This document shows positions 47,587 to 58,931 of a stretch of 64,000 nt of DNA, piece by piece (the first letter of the stretch is position 1; each line of letters begins with the position of its first letter). This DNA is from Stramonita haemastoma (Eukaryota; Mollusca; Gastropoda; Neogastropoda; Muricidae), in contig CM060323.1 of the NCBI GenBank assembly GCA_030674155.1, forward strand, positions 46,326,745-46,390,744. Direction: 5' to 3'. Under the pieces are notes generated by a model. That model worked only from the letters and a program-made list of their open reading frames with translations, had not been told where the DNA came from and did no database searches. The position numbers were made by a program, and so were the translations under genes.

Positions 47587-50500
47587 CACCTTCTGAGCAT
47601 TCACAGGGTTCGCGCTAGGATTTTTTAAAACCGGTACCGCGAGTTGCCATTTCAGAGATATCTTGACCAACTCCCCCAAAATCGGTCCCCAGAAAATAAA
47701 ATCCGGTACATACTGTGAACAAAACGAAACTATTCAGTGAGGGTGTGGGGGAGGGGGGGATTGTTCGGCAGCAAAACTAAATCAAATTGAACGCGAATCT
47801 CTCAGACTTGGGCTGCCGTGCTGCTGCCACTCGCTTCTTGGGCACGAAGCCACGCAGGAAATAGGTGTTTTTTTTCTAGCGCCTGTGTCACTGTCTGTGT
47901 CAGTCTGTTGTTTTGCATGGCATCATTCGTGTGACTTATATTCTTCTTTCTCGTTTCTATGCTTAGCGCTCATCTAGATCTTTCGTTCAATTTAGATTTA
48001 GTTTTCGACTCTTCTCTCTCAAAGCAAGGCGCAAATTCATAGTCATAGACCCTCTGATTTTCGCTTTTCGTAAGAGCAGGCCATCGTGTGCCAGTGGGAA
48101 CAGATGACATTTACAAAACTGCATGCACATGGGGACTGGATGTAAAAAAGCACAGGTGTGCTTATTCCATTAACCTCGATATAAAAGATTAAAAGAATAA
48201 AGAATAAATAAATTTAGGCCCCATTTACTCATTGTGAATGGAAATCACTGTCATGCCGAGAAGAGCGCGAAGCTCTATTCTTTCACAGTAAAGCTTGCTG
48301 TTCTGCGTGCTAGGCTAATTAAATGAGGCTGGCGCCAACGATGTTCGTCGGAAGGGGTGGGAAGGGGTAGGTGCGTAAGCACAGTACAGGCGCATGACAG
48401 ACTGTCAGAAAACATCACTTCAGACTTTTTTTTTGGAGACCGAAATCTAATCGGTCACAGGCAAACAGAATCGGTACGCGGTACCGGCTGCTTCGAAAAT
48501 TTTCGGTATTCCCTGTTTACAATCGGTAAAATACTGACAATTACCGGTTATCGCGAACCCTGCATTCAGCCCTAGAGAATTTTCTCTTTTATCTCTCTCT
48601 TTGTTCCTTCCTTGTTCCTTTTTTTTCTTTCTTGTCTATTTTCTGCCTTCTTGGTCCATTCTACTGTCTTTTTTTCTCAGAAAGACTTAAAATATAACAT
48701 TCTTTCCCTTGAAGTTTGATGTGCTGGGCCTGACTTGTTAGGTGCTTATCAGTAGTGCAACACATTTTCGCTTATAAATATGACAGACAACAATAGTTAC
48801 TGTCTTGAGTTTTTGTTGACAAAGAAGAAATACTGAATCTTGAAAAAATAAAGCAGTTTACCAGTAACTACATTTTAAACCGCCGCCGCTGTAGTCTAGT
48901 GGTTAGGGCGTTGGACTCGTAATCTAAAGGTTGCAGGTTCGATCCCAGCTTTCTGCTACGGCATTGTGCCCTTGGAAAAGGCACTTTACGGCTATTTTCT
49001 CACCCCACCCAGGTGTAAAAGGGGTACCAACCTGGTGTTGGGGGTTAACCCTGCGATAGACTGGCGTCCTATCCAGGGGGGAGTCTATGACTCTCAGTCG
49101 TTTAACGCCACAGAAACCGGGATAAGCACCGGCCTGATGAGCCTTAGGCTCGGGACAGACTTTAACTTAACATTTTAAACCAGTAACAGTAACTTGATAA
49201 CTTGATGGTTTGAACGACTTGATTATTTGATGTATCGAACAGCAACAACATGATGTATTGCTGGTTTTGCAGGTGTGCCCACACTTACCTTGGGAGTGGA
49301 TGTTTTACCTGTTTGGTGTGGGAGGCTTGGTGTGGCTGCTTGCCTGGCTCTCGCTGTACACTGAAAGGCGCAGCACTTTGGACCTGGAGGAAGAGTTTGT
49401 TGAGCCACCTAAAGTATGTCAGCATCATCCATTGTCCCTTTTTTTCATGCTTTTTTTATTTTTGTCATTTTTTTGTTTTTGTTGGTTTTTTTTTTTTTTA
49501 ATGAAATTTTGAATGAGTGTAAAATGCAAAGTATAATTATTATTATTATTTAAAAAAAAACAACCTATTTTAATTGTAAGGCTTTTTAGAGTGATTATGT
49601 AATTTCGAGTCTAAGTGAGTTATTACCAGTCTAAGATATTTATGTTTGATGTGAAAAAAAAGTGAAAAAAGGGAATGTGTGTCTATCATTGATTAACAAT
49701 AGGATAAAATGACCTGCACTGAAACCAAATTACAAGTCTGTAATAATAACTAAACAGCTTTGACAAATCAAAGATTAATACTGTTTTGGTTCAGTAGATG
49801 TATTATTGTGACATTGGAACAGTTTTGGATTGATCAAGATATTGTCACCTTGTTTGTTCACTAACATAAACATATGACCAGAAAGTGATGAAGAGTTTGT
49901 GGTGTACAGTACATCATCTTAGGAATGTATGTTATGAAGATTTAAAATACTCATTTTGAACTGAGTATGTATAAACAAAAAAAAAAAACAACAAAAAAAA
50001 CTGGGTATGTATGTTTTATAGAATTCTATTGAGGTTCAAACTTGGATGATATTTGAGATTGTCAAGTGTGTCAGCGTACCCCATTTTTAAACAGCCATAT
50101 CTCCAAAAGTATGAAAGATAGAGACTTCTTTTTGTTATAATGTTTTTTTTTAAGTTAGGTCTTATCTTTATGGTGATACAACTATGAGTTTTGAACATTA
50201 AAAGAAATAATTTAATTTTGGCTGCTGGTACCTAAGTTAGGTCTTATCTTTATGATGATATGACTATGAGTTTTGAACATTAAAATAAATAATCTAAGCT
50301 AGGTCTTATCTTTATGATGATATGACTATGAGTTTTGAACATTAAAATAAATAATCTAAGTTAGGTCTTATCTTTATGATGATGTGACTATGAGTTTTGA
50401 ATATCAAAACAAATAATTTAATTTTGGGCTGCCGTTACCTAGCACATACATGTTTATGGTATATCTGTGACGCAGGTGAATAACACCAACGTGAGGTGGA

Positions 50501-50970
50501 GCGAGTTTGTCTCTCACTGGGCGCTGTGGTCGGTGTACATCGCTCACTTCTGCATGAACTGGTCCAACTACATCATCATGCAGTGGCTGCCCACCTACCT
50601 GACGCGCAGCCTGGGTGCTAGTCCTGGCTCCATCATGTTCACTGCCGTGCCTTATATCATGAACTCTTTAGTGGGCGTTGGTGAGTTCCTTTTTTAGTGG
50701 ATCGGTATGGGTGGCTGGATAGCTAAGTGGTCAGAACGCCCGCTTTCCCCAAGTCAAGTTAAGCAGCATTGAGAGTGGTTACCAGTTGGATGGGTGATTG
50801 TTTGCGCTCCTTAGCTTCAGTGCAGTCCCCCAAGTTCACTCAGCTGTAAATGGGTACCTGCCCTCTTTAGGGTCAGGGAAGGTAAAGCAGCGAGGGAGAG
50901 GAGATGGGCGCTGCCCTCACTATGCTGGTCCCTAGATAAGCTGAGATCTCTGACACCTTGCTCCCCTAGG

Positions 50971-51066
<96 letters not shown>

Positions 51067-51840
51067 CACAAGTACTATTATAACAGCATGGCATTATAAA
51101 ACCTTACCTGTTTTAACTGAACAAAAATATTGACTCAATGACTGTGTAGAAAACAAGTTGCACTTAATCAGTTGCAACTTCCACTTTGTAAAACACAATT
51201 TCTCTAAGACTTTTTTCAAATGAAAAAAAGGCTTAAAATGAGAAAAAATTCTATTATCATGAATTGTTATCCTGATTGTATTGAAGAGGTATTTTGATAA
51301 ACTCTCTCACTCTGTCTCTGTCTCTGTCTCTGTCTCTCTGTCTCTGTCTCTGTCTCTCTCTGTGTCTCTCTCTCTCTCCTTTCTGTCTCTGTCTGTCTGT
51401 TTCTGTCTCTCTGTCTGTCTGTCTCTGTCTCTCCCACCCTCTCTCTGTCTCTGTCTCTCTCTCTGTCTGTCTCTCTCTCTCTGTCTCTCTCTCTCTCTCT
51501 CCCCCTATCTCTCTCTCTCTCTGTTTTTCTCTGGCATTTCATTTTTAGCTTATTATATATATATATCTCTATATCTATATATATCTATATATCTCTCTAT
51601 ATCTATGATATATATTTTTTATCTTTTTTTTGTCAGCGGCGGGTCATTTCGCGGACTCACTGATTGCCCAGAAGTGGACGGTGCTGTCGGTGAGGCGGCT
51701 GATGACCAGTGTGGGTCTGCTGGGTCCTGGCCTGTTCCTCCTCTTCTTCAGCGCCGTCAACAGTTTGCCTCTGGCTGTCTTGTGCGTGTGTGTGTGTGTG
51801 TGTGGGGTCAGTGTGGGGTTATGTGTGGGTGTGTGTGTGG

Positions 51841-51927
<87 letters not shown>

Positions 51928-51941
51928 GTCGCAAGGTTTTG

Positions 51942-52009
<68 letters not shown>

Positions 52010-52762
52010 GGAGAGAGAGAGAGAGAGGGGGGGGGGGGGGGGAGAAAGAGAGGGGAAGTTGAAAAGATCTCAGTGGTTAGCATACATTTTATGTGTGGGG
52101 AAGGTGATCATTATGAACAAAAATCAGTAATCTGATGGTTATAAAAGCTGGCTTTACAATTGTTATTCATTCAGCCTGATGAAGCTTCAGGATAGAAGTG
52201 AAAATTTGCTGAAAATACAGAGATGAAGCTGAACACAGTTGTGTTTTTATCATTATTTTACTGTTTTACCTCAACTGTGTGCTTGGAGGGAGTGGTGCCA
52301 GCAGAATTGAGGGTTTTTATCAAGTCAACTGTATATCATGTGCGTGTATATGTACTGCAGGGAATTTTGAGACTGTCCTGTCGCAGAAGCAAGTCTGGTG
52401 TTTTTGGCTATGTTTCATGTTTGGTTGAGTGTTGGTGTGTATATGTTTAGTGATGAGGGAGGAGAAGCCTTGTGGTTAGAGTGTTGTACTTGTCATTCAA
52501 CTGTCCTGAAGCCAAGAAGTCCTAGTTCACCCTGCTGTAAATGGGTACCTGCCCCCTTGAGGGTCAGGGAAGGTAAAGCAGCGAGGGAGAGGAGATGGGT
52601 GCCGCCCTCAATATGCTGGCCCCTAGAGAAGCTGAGGATGCCTCGCTCCCCTATGACCACATAGGTTATGGGACACCTTTACCTTTTACCTTTTTTAAAT
52701 TGAAGATGTGCATGTGTACAGGAATGCATACATGCCTGCATGCGTGTGTATGTTTGTGTGTG

Positions 52763-52822
<60 letters not shown>

Positions 52823-53291
52823 GTGTGTGTGAGTGTATGTGTGTGTGTTTGTGTGTGTGTGTGCGCGTGCGCATAATCATGTGCATGCCTTCCCATGCTC
52901 ACAGTTTATTGTAGGTACATTGTCTGGACACATTTCAATAATATCTCTGCCTGAAGTTGGAGTGCGCCTACCTTAACGCTAGGCAAAAATGGCTTAGTAC
53001 ACAAAAATCTAACTAGTTGTGAACGTTGGATCTCTTAGCCAAGGAAGGAAAAATAGAAATGTCAAAAGGATTTTTATTTAACATATATAAAAATGATTTT
53101 GTCCGCAGTTTTGTGTCCTTGTCCTTGGGTCTGAGTGCCTGCAATTCCTCTGGTCACCTCAGTAACCATGCTGAAATCGCTCCCAGTTATGCCGGAATCA
53201 CTTTCGCCATATCCAATACACTTGTAAGTTTTGTTCTGTTTTTGGTTGTTGTTTTTTTTCTCTAGTATTTGTGTTTTAATATTTTTAGAGG

Positions 53292-53353
<62 letters not shown>

Positions 53354-54049
53354 GGAGAGGAGGGGGGAGGGCAAAGATGAATCAATTATTATTTCTTTAG
53401 TGTAATAAAATGAGCAGAAATACTGTTTTTTCTTACATCAAAACATTGGGATAGAAAAAGTGCTATAGGGAACTTGCTCAACAATATGATAACAAGAGCT
53501 CTTCTTCATAAGCACACACAATCTAAAACATATATATACAAAATGATATTTTTGATTGATAAATGTCACGATAGATCATGCAACAAAATTTAGCAGAGAA
53601 AAATAAATGTGGGGAGGGAAATGAGAGGGTGAGGGAACAAGAGAAAAAATAGGAGATAAGGGGAGGGGTGTGGAAGGGTAAAGATAGGGGGGTTGGGGGG
53701 GGGGGGGGGGGAGGAGAAAGCAAATGAGTGAGAATTAATTTCCAGAGCAACAGTGAAATGTAACTTTGCCAAAACAAGAAAATGACACAATTTTTTTTGA
53801 TATATTTATTTTGTTTTATTTTATTTATTTATTTTTTAAAAAAGAAAATGACACAACTCTTATTCCTAGGACTGGGGGCAGGATGGGGGAGAGGGGTTGG
53901 GGTGGAATTGGAAGTAATTAAGCGAGAATTAATTTCCAAAACAAACAGTGAAATAGTTAGTACCAAAACAAGGAAATGACATCATTCTTATTCGTAGGAT
54001 TTGGGTAGCTTAAAAAAAAAAATTGCTACACTTTGTTGTAGTGCATATT

Positions 54050-54085
<36 letters not shown>

Positions 54086-54580
54086 AAATAATTGCTGCAT
54101 TTTGTTCATGCTGTTTTAATTTTTAATTTAATTTTATTATTATTATTTTAAAAATTCTTTTATATTGAGGATAATGGAATAAGCACTTGTGTGCTATTTT
54201 ACATCCAGTCCCTGTGTGTATGCAGTTTTGTAAATCTTGTCATCTGTTCCCACCGGCACACAATAGCCTACTCTTACGAAAAGCGGAACAGGATTTAACG
54301 TATGCGCAAGATGTTCTGCGTGCATTCGTACACGAGGCGTCTGTTGATAGTCTCATCCGAAGGACTTTTGGGGAGAGTGGAGTCAGCTAAGATTTTTTGT
54401 ATATACCAACATCTTGTTGTGCAGGCCACAATTCCGGGTATCACGTGCGGACCGTTGACAGCAGAGCTAGTGACCCAGTCTCACGGCCGGTGGTTACCCG
54501 TCTTCGTCATCGCTGCCGGCGTCAACTTCGTGGGAGCCATCATCTACCAGAGTCAGAGCGCGGCCAGTCAGGTCTTGTGA
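43549..54580 (+). CDS. SLC17/ANTR-like major facilitator transporter, 8 coding exons
   Basis: Exons: 43549-43755, 45932-46091, 47036-47148, 49273-49413, 50476-50680, 51637-51781, 53109-53223, 54425-54580; all GT-AG with matching phases, 413 aa. SLC17 proteins carry anions (phosphate, glutamate, nucleotides) across plasma, vesicular or organelle membranes; the substrate here is unknown. About twelve hydrophobic spans can be seen. Family marks are [13 protein letters not shown] (span 1), [13 protein letters not shown] (span 2), [15 protein letters not shown] (span 4), [18 protein letters not shown] (span 7), [15 protein letters not shown] (span 9) and [19 protein letters not shown] (span 10). 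The last resembles plant ANTR and animal SLC17A9 about equally. The loop 2-3 motif reads [12 protein letters not shown], with Lys77 where most relatives have Asp. The start gives a short cytosolic N-terminus typical of the family. Several introns hold long (GT)n arrays and SINEs. Confidence 0.9.
43876..43976 (+). repeat. (GTG)n then (TG)n array
   Basis: GGT/GTG triplets for 60 nt, then 40 nt TG; SLC17-like intron 1. Confidence 0.95.
43998..44062 (-). mobile_element. Family A SINE terminal fragment
   Basis: TTTATTCGAGGATAATAGAT to TTTTTTACATCCAGTCCCCG, preceded by a GGCAA repeat. Confidence 0.55.
44270..44475 (+). repeat. A-rich and (CAA)n region
   Basis: Irregular AAAC words followed by about 12 CAA triplets. 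Long minus-strand open frames here are low complexity. Confidence 0.9.
44790..44872 (+). repeat. (GT)n array
   Basis: Three pure blocks separated by single-base breaks. Confidence 0.95.
44881..45075 (-). mobile_element. Diverged family A SINE
   Basis: ATAATGGAATAAAAAGTCTA, AATCTGTTCCCATAGGCACA and a worn core near 45050-45072. An old copy in intron 1 of the SLC17-like gene. Confidence 0.5.
45120..45276 (+). repeat. (GT)n, (GCGT)n and (GA)n compound array
   Basis: GT, then GCGT units (45140-45186), then 33 GA units. Confidence 0.95.
45797..45870 (+). repeat. (AC)n array before SLC17-like exon 2
   Basis: About 36 AC units, 60 nt from the exon. Confidence 0.96.
45932..46091 (+). CDS. SLC17-like exon 2
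   Basis: [20 protein letters not shown] onward to [15 protein letters not shown]: motif A loop, span 3 and start of span 4. The acceptor is ttctttcag and the donor GTCG|gtgagt, phase 1. Confidence 0.95.
46233..46383 (+). repeat. (GT)n arrays after SLC17-like exon 2
   Basis: A 63-nt pure tract then broken GT blocks. Confidence 0.95.
46806..47034 (+). repeat. (TG)n tract leading into SLC17-like exon 3
   Basis: TG over most of 230 nt, up to the acceptor gtgtgcag. Confidence 0.96.
47036..47148 (+). CDS. SLC17-like exon 3
   Basis: [20 protein letters not shown], then [17 protein letters not shown]: end of span 4, cytosolic loop, span 5. The acceptor gtgtgcag ends a 230-nt region dominated by (TG)n, and another (GT)n tract starts 26 nt after the exon, so the exon is bracketed by TG repeats. 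Confidence 0.94.
47174..47330 (+). repeat. (GT)n tract after SLC17-like exon 3
   Basis: Over 70 GT units with two TACTC breaks; a further short tract lies at 47548-47585. Confidence 0.96.
47604..48562. mobile_element. hAT-like non-autonomous DNA transposon
   Basis: Termini CAGGGTTCGCG and, inverted, CGCGAACCCT face each other 0.96 kb apart. The 7-mer gcattca directly precedes the left end and directly follows the CCCT of the right end, fitting an insertion duplication. Subterminal CCGGTA/TCGGTA words recur at both ends. No transposase frame is visible. A core-family SINE (48063-48213) sits inside. It lies in intron 3 of the SLC17-like gene. Confidence 0.72.
48063..48213 (+). mobile_element. 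Family A SINE, 3' part, nested in the hAT-like element
   Basis: GCTTTTCGTAAGAGCAGGCC to CCTCGATATAAAAGATTAAA, well preserved. Confidence 0.72.
48881..49170 (+). mobile_element. Family B SINE with 12-bp target duplication
   Basis: Flanked by acattttaaacc at 48870-48881 and 49170-49181. The copy is full length and close to the others. It sits about 100 nt before exon 4 of the SLC17-like gene. Confidence 0.85.
49273..49413 (+). CDS. SLC17-like exon 4
   Basis: [29 protein letters not shown], then an acidic tail into the central loop ([12 protein letters not shown]). This is span 6. The acceptor is ggttttgcag and the donor AAA|gtatgt, phase 0. Confidence 0.94.
50150..50450 (+). repeat. About 64-bp tandem repeat before SLC17-like exon 5
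   Basis: Four copies of a unit with TTAGGTCTTATCTTTATGAT and ACTATGAGTTTTGAACATTA; the outer two also share an 18-nt extension (TTTAATTTTGGCTGC). Confidence 0.85.
50476..50680 (+). CDS. SLC17-like exon 5
   Basis: [40 protein letters not shown] and [17 protein letters not shown]: spans 7 and 8. The acceptor is gtgacgcag and the donor GTTG|gtgagt, phase 1. A run of about 64-bp repeats ends just upstream. Confidence 0.95.
50706..50972 (+). mobile_element. Family C hybrid SINE followed by (AC)n
   Basis: GGATAGCTAAGTGGTCAGAA, AAGTTAAGCAGCATTGAGAG and TGGATGGGTGATTG, then the tail, running into a 90-nt (AC)n array. It starts 26 nt after exon 5 of the SLC17-like gene. Confidence 0.78.
50973..51062 (+). 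repeat. (AC)n array
   Basis: 45 uninterrupted AC units at the tail of a family C SINE. Confidence 0.97.
51303..51530 (+). repeat. TCTC/TGTC pyrimidine-rich array
   Basis: CT and CTGT units for 228 nt, upstream of SLC17-like exon 6; TA-rich repeats follow to 51610. Confidence 0.95.
51637..51781 (+). CDS. SLC17-like exon 6
   Basis: [10 protein letters not shown], then [20 protein letters not shown] and AVNSLPLAV: end of span 8, loop, span 9. The acceptor is tttttgtcag. The donor TCTT|gtgcgt is chosen because it joins exon 7 in frame; it leads directly into a 140-nt (GT)n tract. Confidence 0.88.
51782..52040 (+). repeat. (GT)n, (TA)n and GA/G compound array at the exon 6 donor
   Basis: GT begins at the donor and runs to 51922, then TA to 52008, GA to 52027 and a G run. 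Confidence 0.96.
52452..52697 (+). mobile_element. SINE with family C tail but a different head
   Basis: The tail matches family C (GGGTCAGGGAAGGTAAAGCA to TTATGGGACACCTTTACC). The start is GCCTTGTGGTTAGAGTGTTG, with no 5S-like segment. Confidence 0.65.
52766..52866 (+). repeat. (GT)n array
   Basis: A 54-nt pure tract and shorter blocks in intron 6 of the SLC17-like gene. Confidence 0.95.
53109..53223 (+). CDS. SLC17-like exon 7
   Basis: [20 protein letters not shown], then [18 protein letters not shown]: span 10 and the conserved EIAPxYAG motif. The acceptor is ttgtccgcag and the donor CTT|gtaagt, phase 0. Confidence 0.94.
53288..53352 (+). repeat. (GA)n array
   Basis: About 30 GA units just after SLC17-like exon 7. 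Confidence 0.95.
54157..54392 (-). mobile_element. Family A SINE next to exon 8 of the SLC17-like gene
   Basis: Reversed copy from TATATTGAGGATAATGGAAT to the core GTCTCATCCGAAGGACTTTT and GGAGTCAGC. Its edge lies about 35 nt before the exon 8 acceptor border. Confidence 0.75.
54425..54580 (+). CDS. SLC17-like exon 8 (stop)
   Basis: [20 protein letters not shown], then [20 protein letters not shown]: spans 11 and 12, ending SAASQVL and TGA. The acceptor ttgttgtgcag lies about 35 nt from the edge of a SINE copy. Confidence 0.93.
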   Translation, partial: ATIPGITCGPLTAELVTQSHGRWLPVFVIAAGVNFVGAIIYQSQSAASQVL

Positions 54581-54892
54581 CCTCAGCCCCTACCTTCCCC
54601 CTCTCCCACCTCCCCTCCACCCCCCTCCCCTCCATTCCCCCCTTCCTGTCTTCCCAGTGCCCCTCTCCTCCTTCGTGAGTGTTTGTGTATGTTTGGATGA
54701 CGGAATGGGGTGGGGGAAGGGGAAGGTGTCACACTACCGATGTGTCTGTTTTATTTTCTTTCTCGGTTATTTTTCTCACCCACCCTTTTCAGCATGGCAT
54801 TGTGTGGAAGATAGTCATGGTGGTCACATCATTGTCCCTTCTTGGTCTGTATTGATCGATTGATCCATCGATGCTTCTATCCTCTTTTCAGT

Positions 54893-54960
54893 TGTGTGTG
54901 TGTGTGTATGTGTGGTGTGTGTGTTGTGTGTGTGTGTGTGTGTTGTGTGTGTGTGTGTGT

Positions 54961-55012
<52 letters not shown>

Positions 55013-55044
55013 GTGCGTGTGTTGTGTGTGTGTGTGTGTGTGTA
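54893..55044 (+). repeat. (GT)n arrays downstream of the SLC17-like gene
   Basis: GT blocks separated by TGTTG steps, 310 nt past the stop, probably in the 3' UTR. Confidence 0.95.
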
Positions 55045-57437
55045 GACTATGGCTGAAATATCTTCAGCTGTTACCCCCTCCCTCCCTATCAGCACGTGAT
55101 AGTATGAAAGACTGAGCAGAAACAACATAGTGGATCGAGGTGGAATTTTATCAGTTGAGAGGCAGTGTTCTAAATTTTTTCTTTCTTTTTTTTTTTTTGC
55201 TCAGGAAGTGTAGATTGTTTGGGGTGACATGTTACAGCTCTCCTACTTTTTTTGTTGTTGGTTTGTTTGTTTGGAGTTTTTGTGATTTAATTCATTCTTC
55301 TTATTTAAAAAAAAAAAGATTTTTGTGTGCCTGTTTTGTTTGATTTTGTCACACTGTTTCCCTGTAATTTAACACTATTTTTTTTTTCAATGAGTCAGAT
55401 TCAGAATAGGCAATATGAAAGAAAAAAAAATTCATAAAAACACAAAGTTTTGGCTTTCCATGGAGAAGAATAGTTTGGACTTTTGAAGTTCTTCTGTGTT
55501 CCATTCCATGTGACATGGATAGTCAGTCAGTCAGTGCTGTGGGCAAGGTCTGTCACCAGCCCGAGCCATGTCACTAATCCCTGCATTTTGTCTCCGTTCC
55601 CCCCCCTTCCCTCTTTCTGTAAAGGGCCATGTTTGTTGTTGTGATGTGTCGGTGTGACTGGAAAATGTGGCCCAGGGTGCCTGAGGAGGACCATTGACAG
55701 GTGTGTGTGTGAGATCTTCAAGCTGTAAAGATGGATGAATTTTGAGACGTTTTAGTACCGAGGATTTGTCTTTTTTTTGTTTTTGAGGGGCCTTTGAACT
55801 CTTCTTTATCACTTTGGTTATTATTATCATCATTGCTTTTATTCTGATGAACGTGTATGCTTGTTTCTTACTGTGTTTTATCGGCGTGTAAGTCACTCAC
55901 AGCTAGTTGAGATCAAACATGTATATTTATTTGATCTCTGCCATCCTCTTTAACTCCTTGGCCATGGTTTCAGATTATGTAGAAGAAGCTGGCTAATACT
56001 GTGGATGAAAATTGCATCTAGATTTTGAATTGACGTCACTTGATCCATTTTTGTGTAGACCTGCAAAGTTACAAAGGGATTGGTTTAGAGACTGAAGCCT
56101 GAATTTGATGTAGCTCGATTTATTTTCACCACCATTTGTAATTGACCAGATTGAAGACAAAATTCTGCTTCTGCTCGTTTTTCTCCCCGTTTGTCATGTA
56201 GATTACTTTGGACACTTGAGATTTGTTGCTGGCCTGACCAAATCAGCATTGAGAATCTCGGCAGCACAAAAAAATGAGCTGTCTGCAGATGAAGAAATAC
56301 TCTTGAGAGGTTGGAGATCACTCATTCCATAAGCTTGCTTCCAGCATTAGACCACAGCTTTCCGGGCACTGCTTGCTGAAGAAAACTTGAATTACCTCTG
56401 GCTTGATCAATCTTGGCTGGGTGTCTTGTACGATTTAACTGGTTTTCAAAATTGTGTTTCCAAAGATTTTTTTGTTTATGTTTTATCCATTTCTTTCTTT
56501 TATTTACTGACTTTGAAGGAGTTTTGCATAGACTTATTTTCCAATTTCTGGTTTGTCATGCGAAGGACTTCAGAGTTTATTTGCTAGTCAGTCCTAATCA
56601 GCATTGAAGAGTCACATGAAAAAGTAACCTGCAGGAAAAGAAATTCTCCAAAGATGCTGGAGGGGGGTCAGTCCCATGCTCCACATGCCTGCATCCAGCA
56701 TCACAGAGCAAGTCATCACTTAGAAACGGCAGGGAAGTTAAGAAAAAAAGGTTCCTCATAAAAATATGTGGTCCTTTGAGCTGGATATCGACTGAAGGAC
56801 AGGCCTTACCTGAAAACATGTAGAGTGTCTGGCTTAAGAACAGAATGGCTGGAGAGTGCTTGTTCATAGCTACATCTCAGACAACTCTGTTGGTGCTGAA
56901 GTTGACGACGATGATGATGATGATGGTAATTATGATGCTGATAGTGATGATGATGATGACGGTAATAATAATTGTCATGTTATATATGGTATTTATATAC
57001 AGTACTATGTTTTGTGAAAACAAACCAGAGTGTGAGAGAGCTTCTGATGATGTTGATGCAGATATGGAGAAGGTCACACAGACTGAAGTGTGATAACTGA
57101 CAGCCACATTGGACAGAGTGGCAAATGTCCTTCTCAAAGGCCCGTAAGAAGGAAGCCAAGAGCACTATGTGAGTTAACTGCCTCAAAAGATGTCTTCATT
57201 ATCCTACTTTGATTAAAAAAAAAAAAAAAAAAAAAGGAGAGAGAAAACATCAGCTGAAAAACCCTTATCATTTGCTGTTAGTGTTGGTTGTGCTACCGAG
57301 TTTGTAATGGAGGATTTAAACTGAAGCTGAAATTCTTATCTAAAGAATATAAAGTTTTTCCAGAAGCAATAAAACAAGCATAGAAATTATTTCCCAGTAG
57401 GGATGAATTCTGTGGGTTCCAAGCCCTGATTAAATTT

Positions 57438-57543
57438 TTTATATTATTATTACTATTATTACTATTACTATTACTATTACTATTATTATTATTATTATAT
57501 ATTATTATTATTATTATTATTATTATTATCATTATTATTATTA

Positions 57544-57606
<63 letters not shown>
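57438..57606 (+). repeat. (TTA)n array
   Basis: ATT/TTA triplets with few breaks; a similar tract lies at 62430-62506. Confidence 0.96.
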
Positions 57607-58339
57607 GTATACATTTTTTTTTAAAATATCAGATTTTCAGTTTTTCATGAAAACTCTTGAGGTAGAGTAGACTCTTTGTGAGAATGATCATCACACTGCA
57701 AAAGACAATTTTTTGTCCTTAGCTTCTGTTGTATTTTTTGTTTAATGGCATCTCTTTTGGGAAGTATGCACTAACCTTATTAGCCTGCTGATTTCAGATA
57801 CTTAAAAAATACACCTTACAAGGTGTATGGTGTCAAATTTTGTATTGTAGAATTTGAATTGTATCATGAAGCTTTATGTATGTGTGATGAATGATTATTT
57901 ATCCTTCTTGGAGGAAAGTGTTACATGAAATCATTGTGCATGGGATATGATGGTTACAAAGCATTTTAAACCATTACATTTTTTTTTAGAGAAAAGTATG
58001 GCCAGGTGTAGTTACTGGAATGGGGAGGAAAGTATATATTTTATCAAAACATTGTTACGGCTTGCAACATTGTTCTGGACTATATTGAAGATAGCAGTGC
58101 ATGGTAGATGAAACTTTAGATTTTATGCCAGTGAAAGGTTTGTTATTTATTTATTTATTTTTTTTTTTACCAAGCATGGTAAGTCTTATTCCTTTAGTTG
58201 TGATTTTGAACCAGTTAATTTTTTTTTTGCTACAACGGTGTTAAAAAAAAAAAATCTCACAGAGACTATCTTGAGTTGGCTTACTTCTTATTCAGTACAT
58301 CAGTTTTTGTCATCCATTTTTGATGATCAGCATGGTTAC

Positions 58340-58345
58340 AATAAA
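58340..58345 (+). terminator. Candidate polyadenylation signal downstream of the SLC17-like gene
   Basis: AATAAA followed by a TG-rich stretch, 3.8 kb past the stop. An earlier AATAAA lies at 57368-57373. The 3' end of the transcript is not determined. Confidence 0.2.
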
Positions 58346-58931
58346 GGCATTCAGATGGTGATGTGTCAGTTAGGCGAAGATTGCGTTTCTCAATGCCACA
58401 GTGGCAAAACACGAAGTGAGAAGCAAGGTCTATTAACCATATGATTCCTTTAAAAAAAAAAAAAAATTCATTTTATTTTTTAATATTTTTTTTAACCATA
58501 TGATTCCTACCAATTTGTGTGCCTGTCAGTATATCATACTTAGTAACTGACCTTCGTGGGAAGGTTAAAGTATTTTTGATTTCACATACATCTTCCCACC
58601 CCAAACACCTCGCATTGCATTTCATTACACTTCCATTCTTTGCTTATCGTTTGGTGTGTAGCGTTTATTCACACAACTAACACATTCCTCTCCCCATTTG
58701 ATTTAAAAGAACAGCAGCAGTACCCTACCTCTGAATAAATCTTGAACATGTTTAAACGTTGAGATTTCAAGCAGAAAATAGCGATCAGCATGCTGAAATC
58801 CTGAGAGAGGGGAAAGGTGAGCAACGCAATCTTCGCCCAAATGCCCGATCCTCCATTCAGCCAGTTGCACAAGGAGTCAGGACAGTGAACATTTTGGCTG
58901 CGCTGCTTGCCCCTCTGGCAGTCTCCCTACT

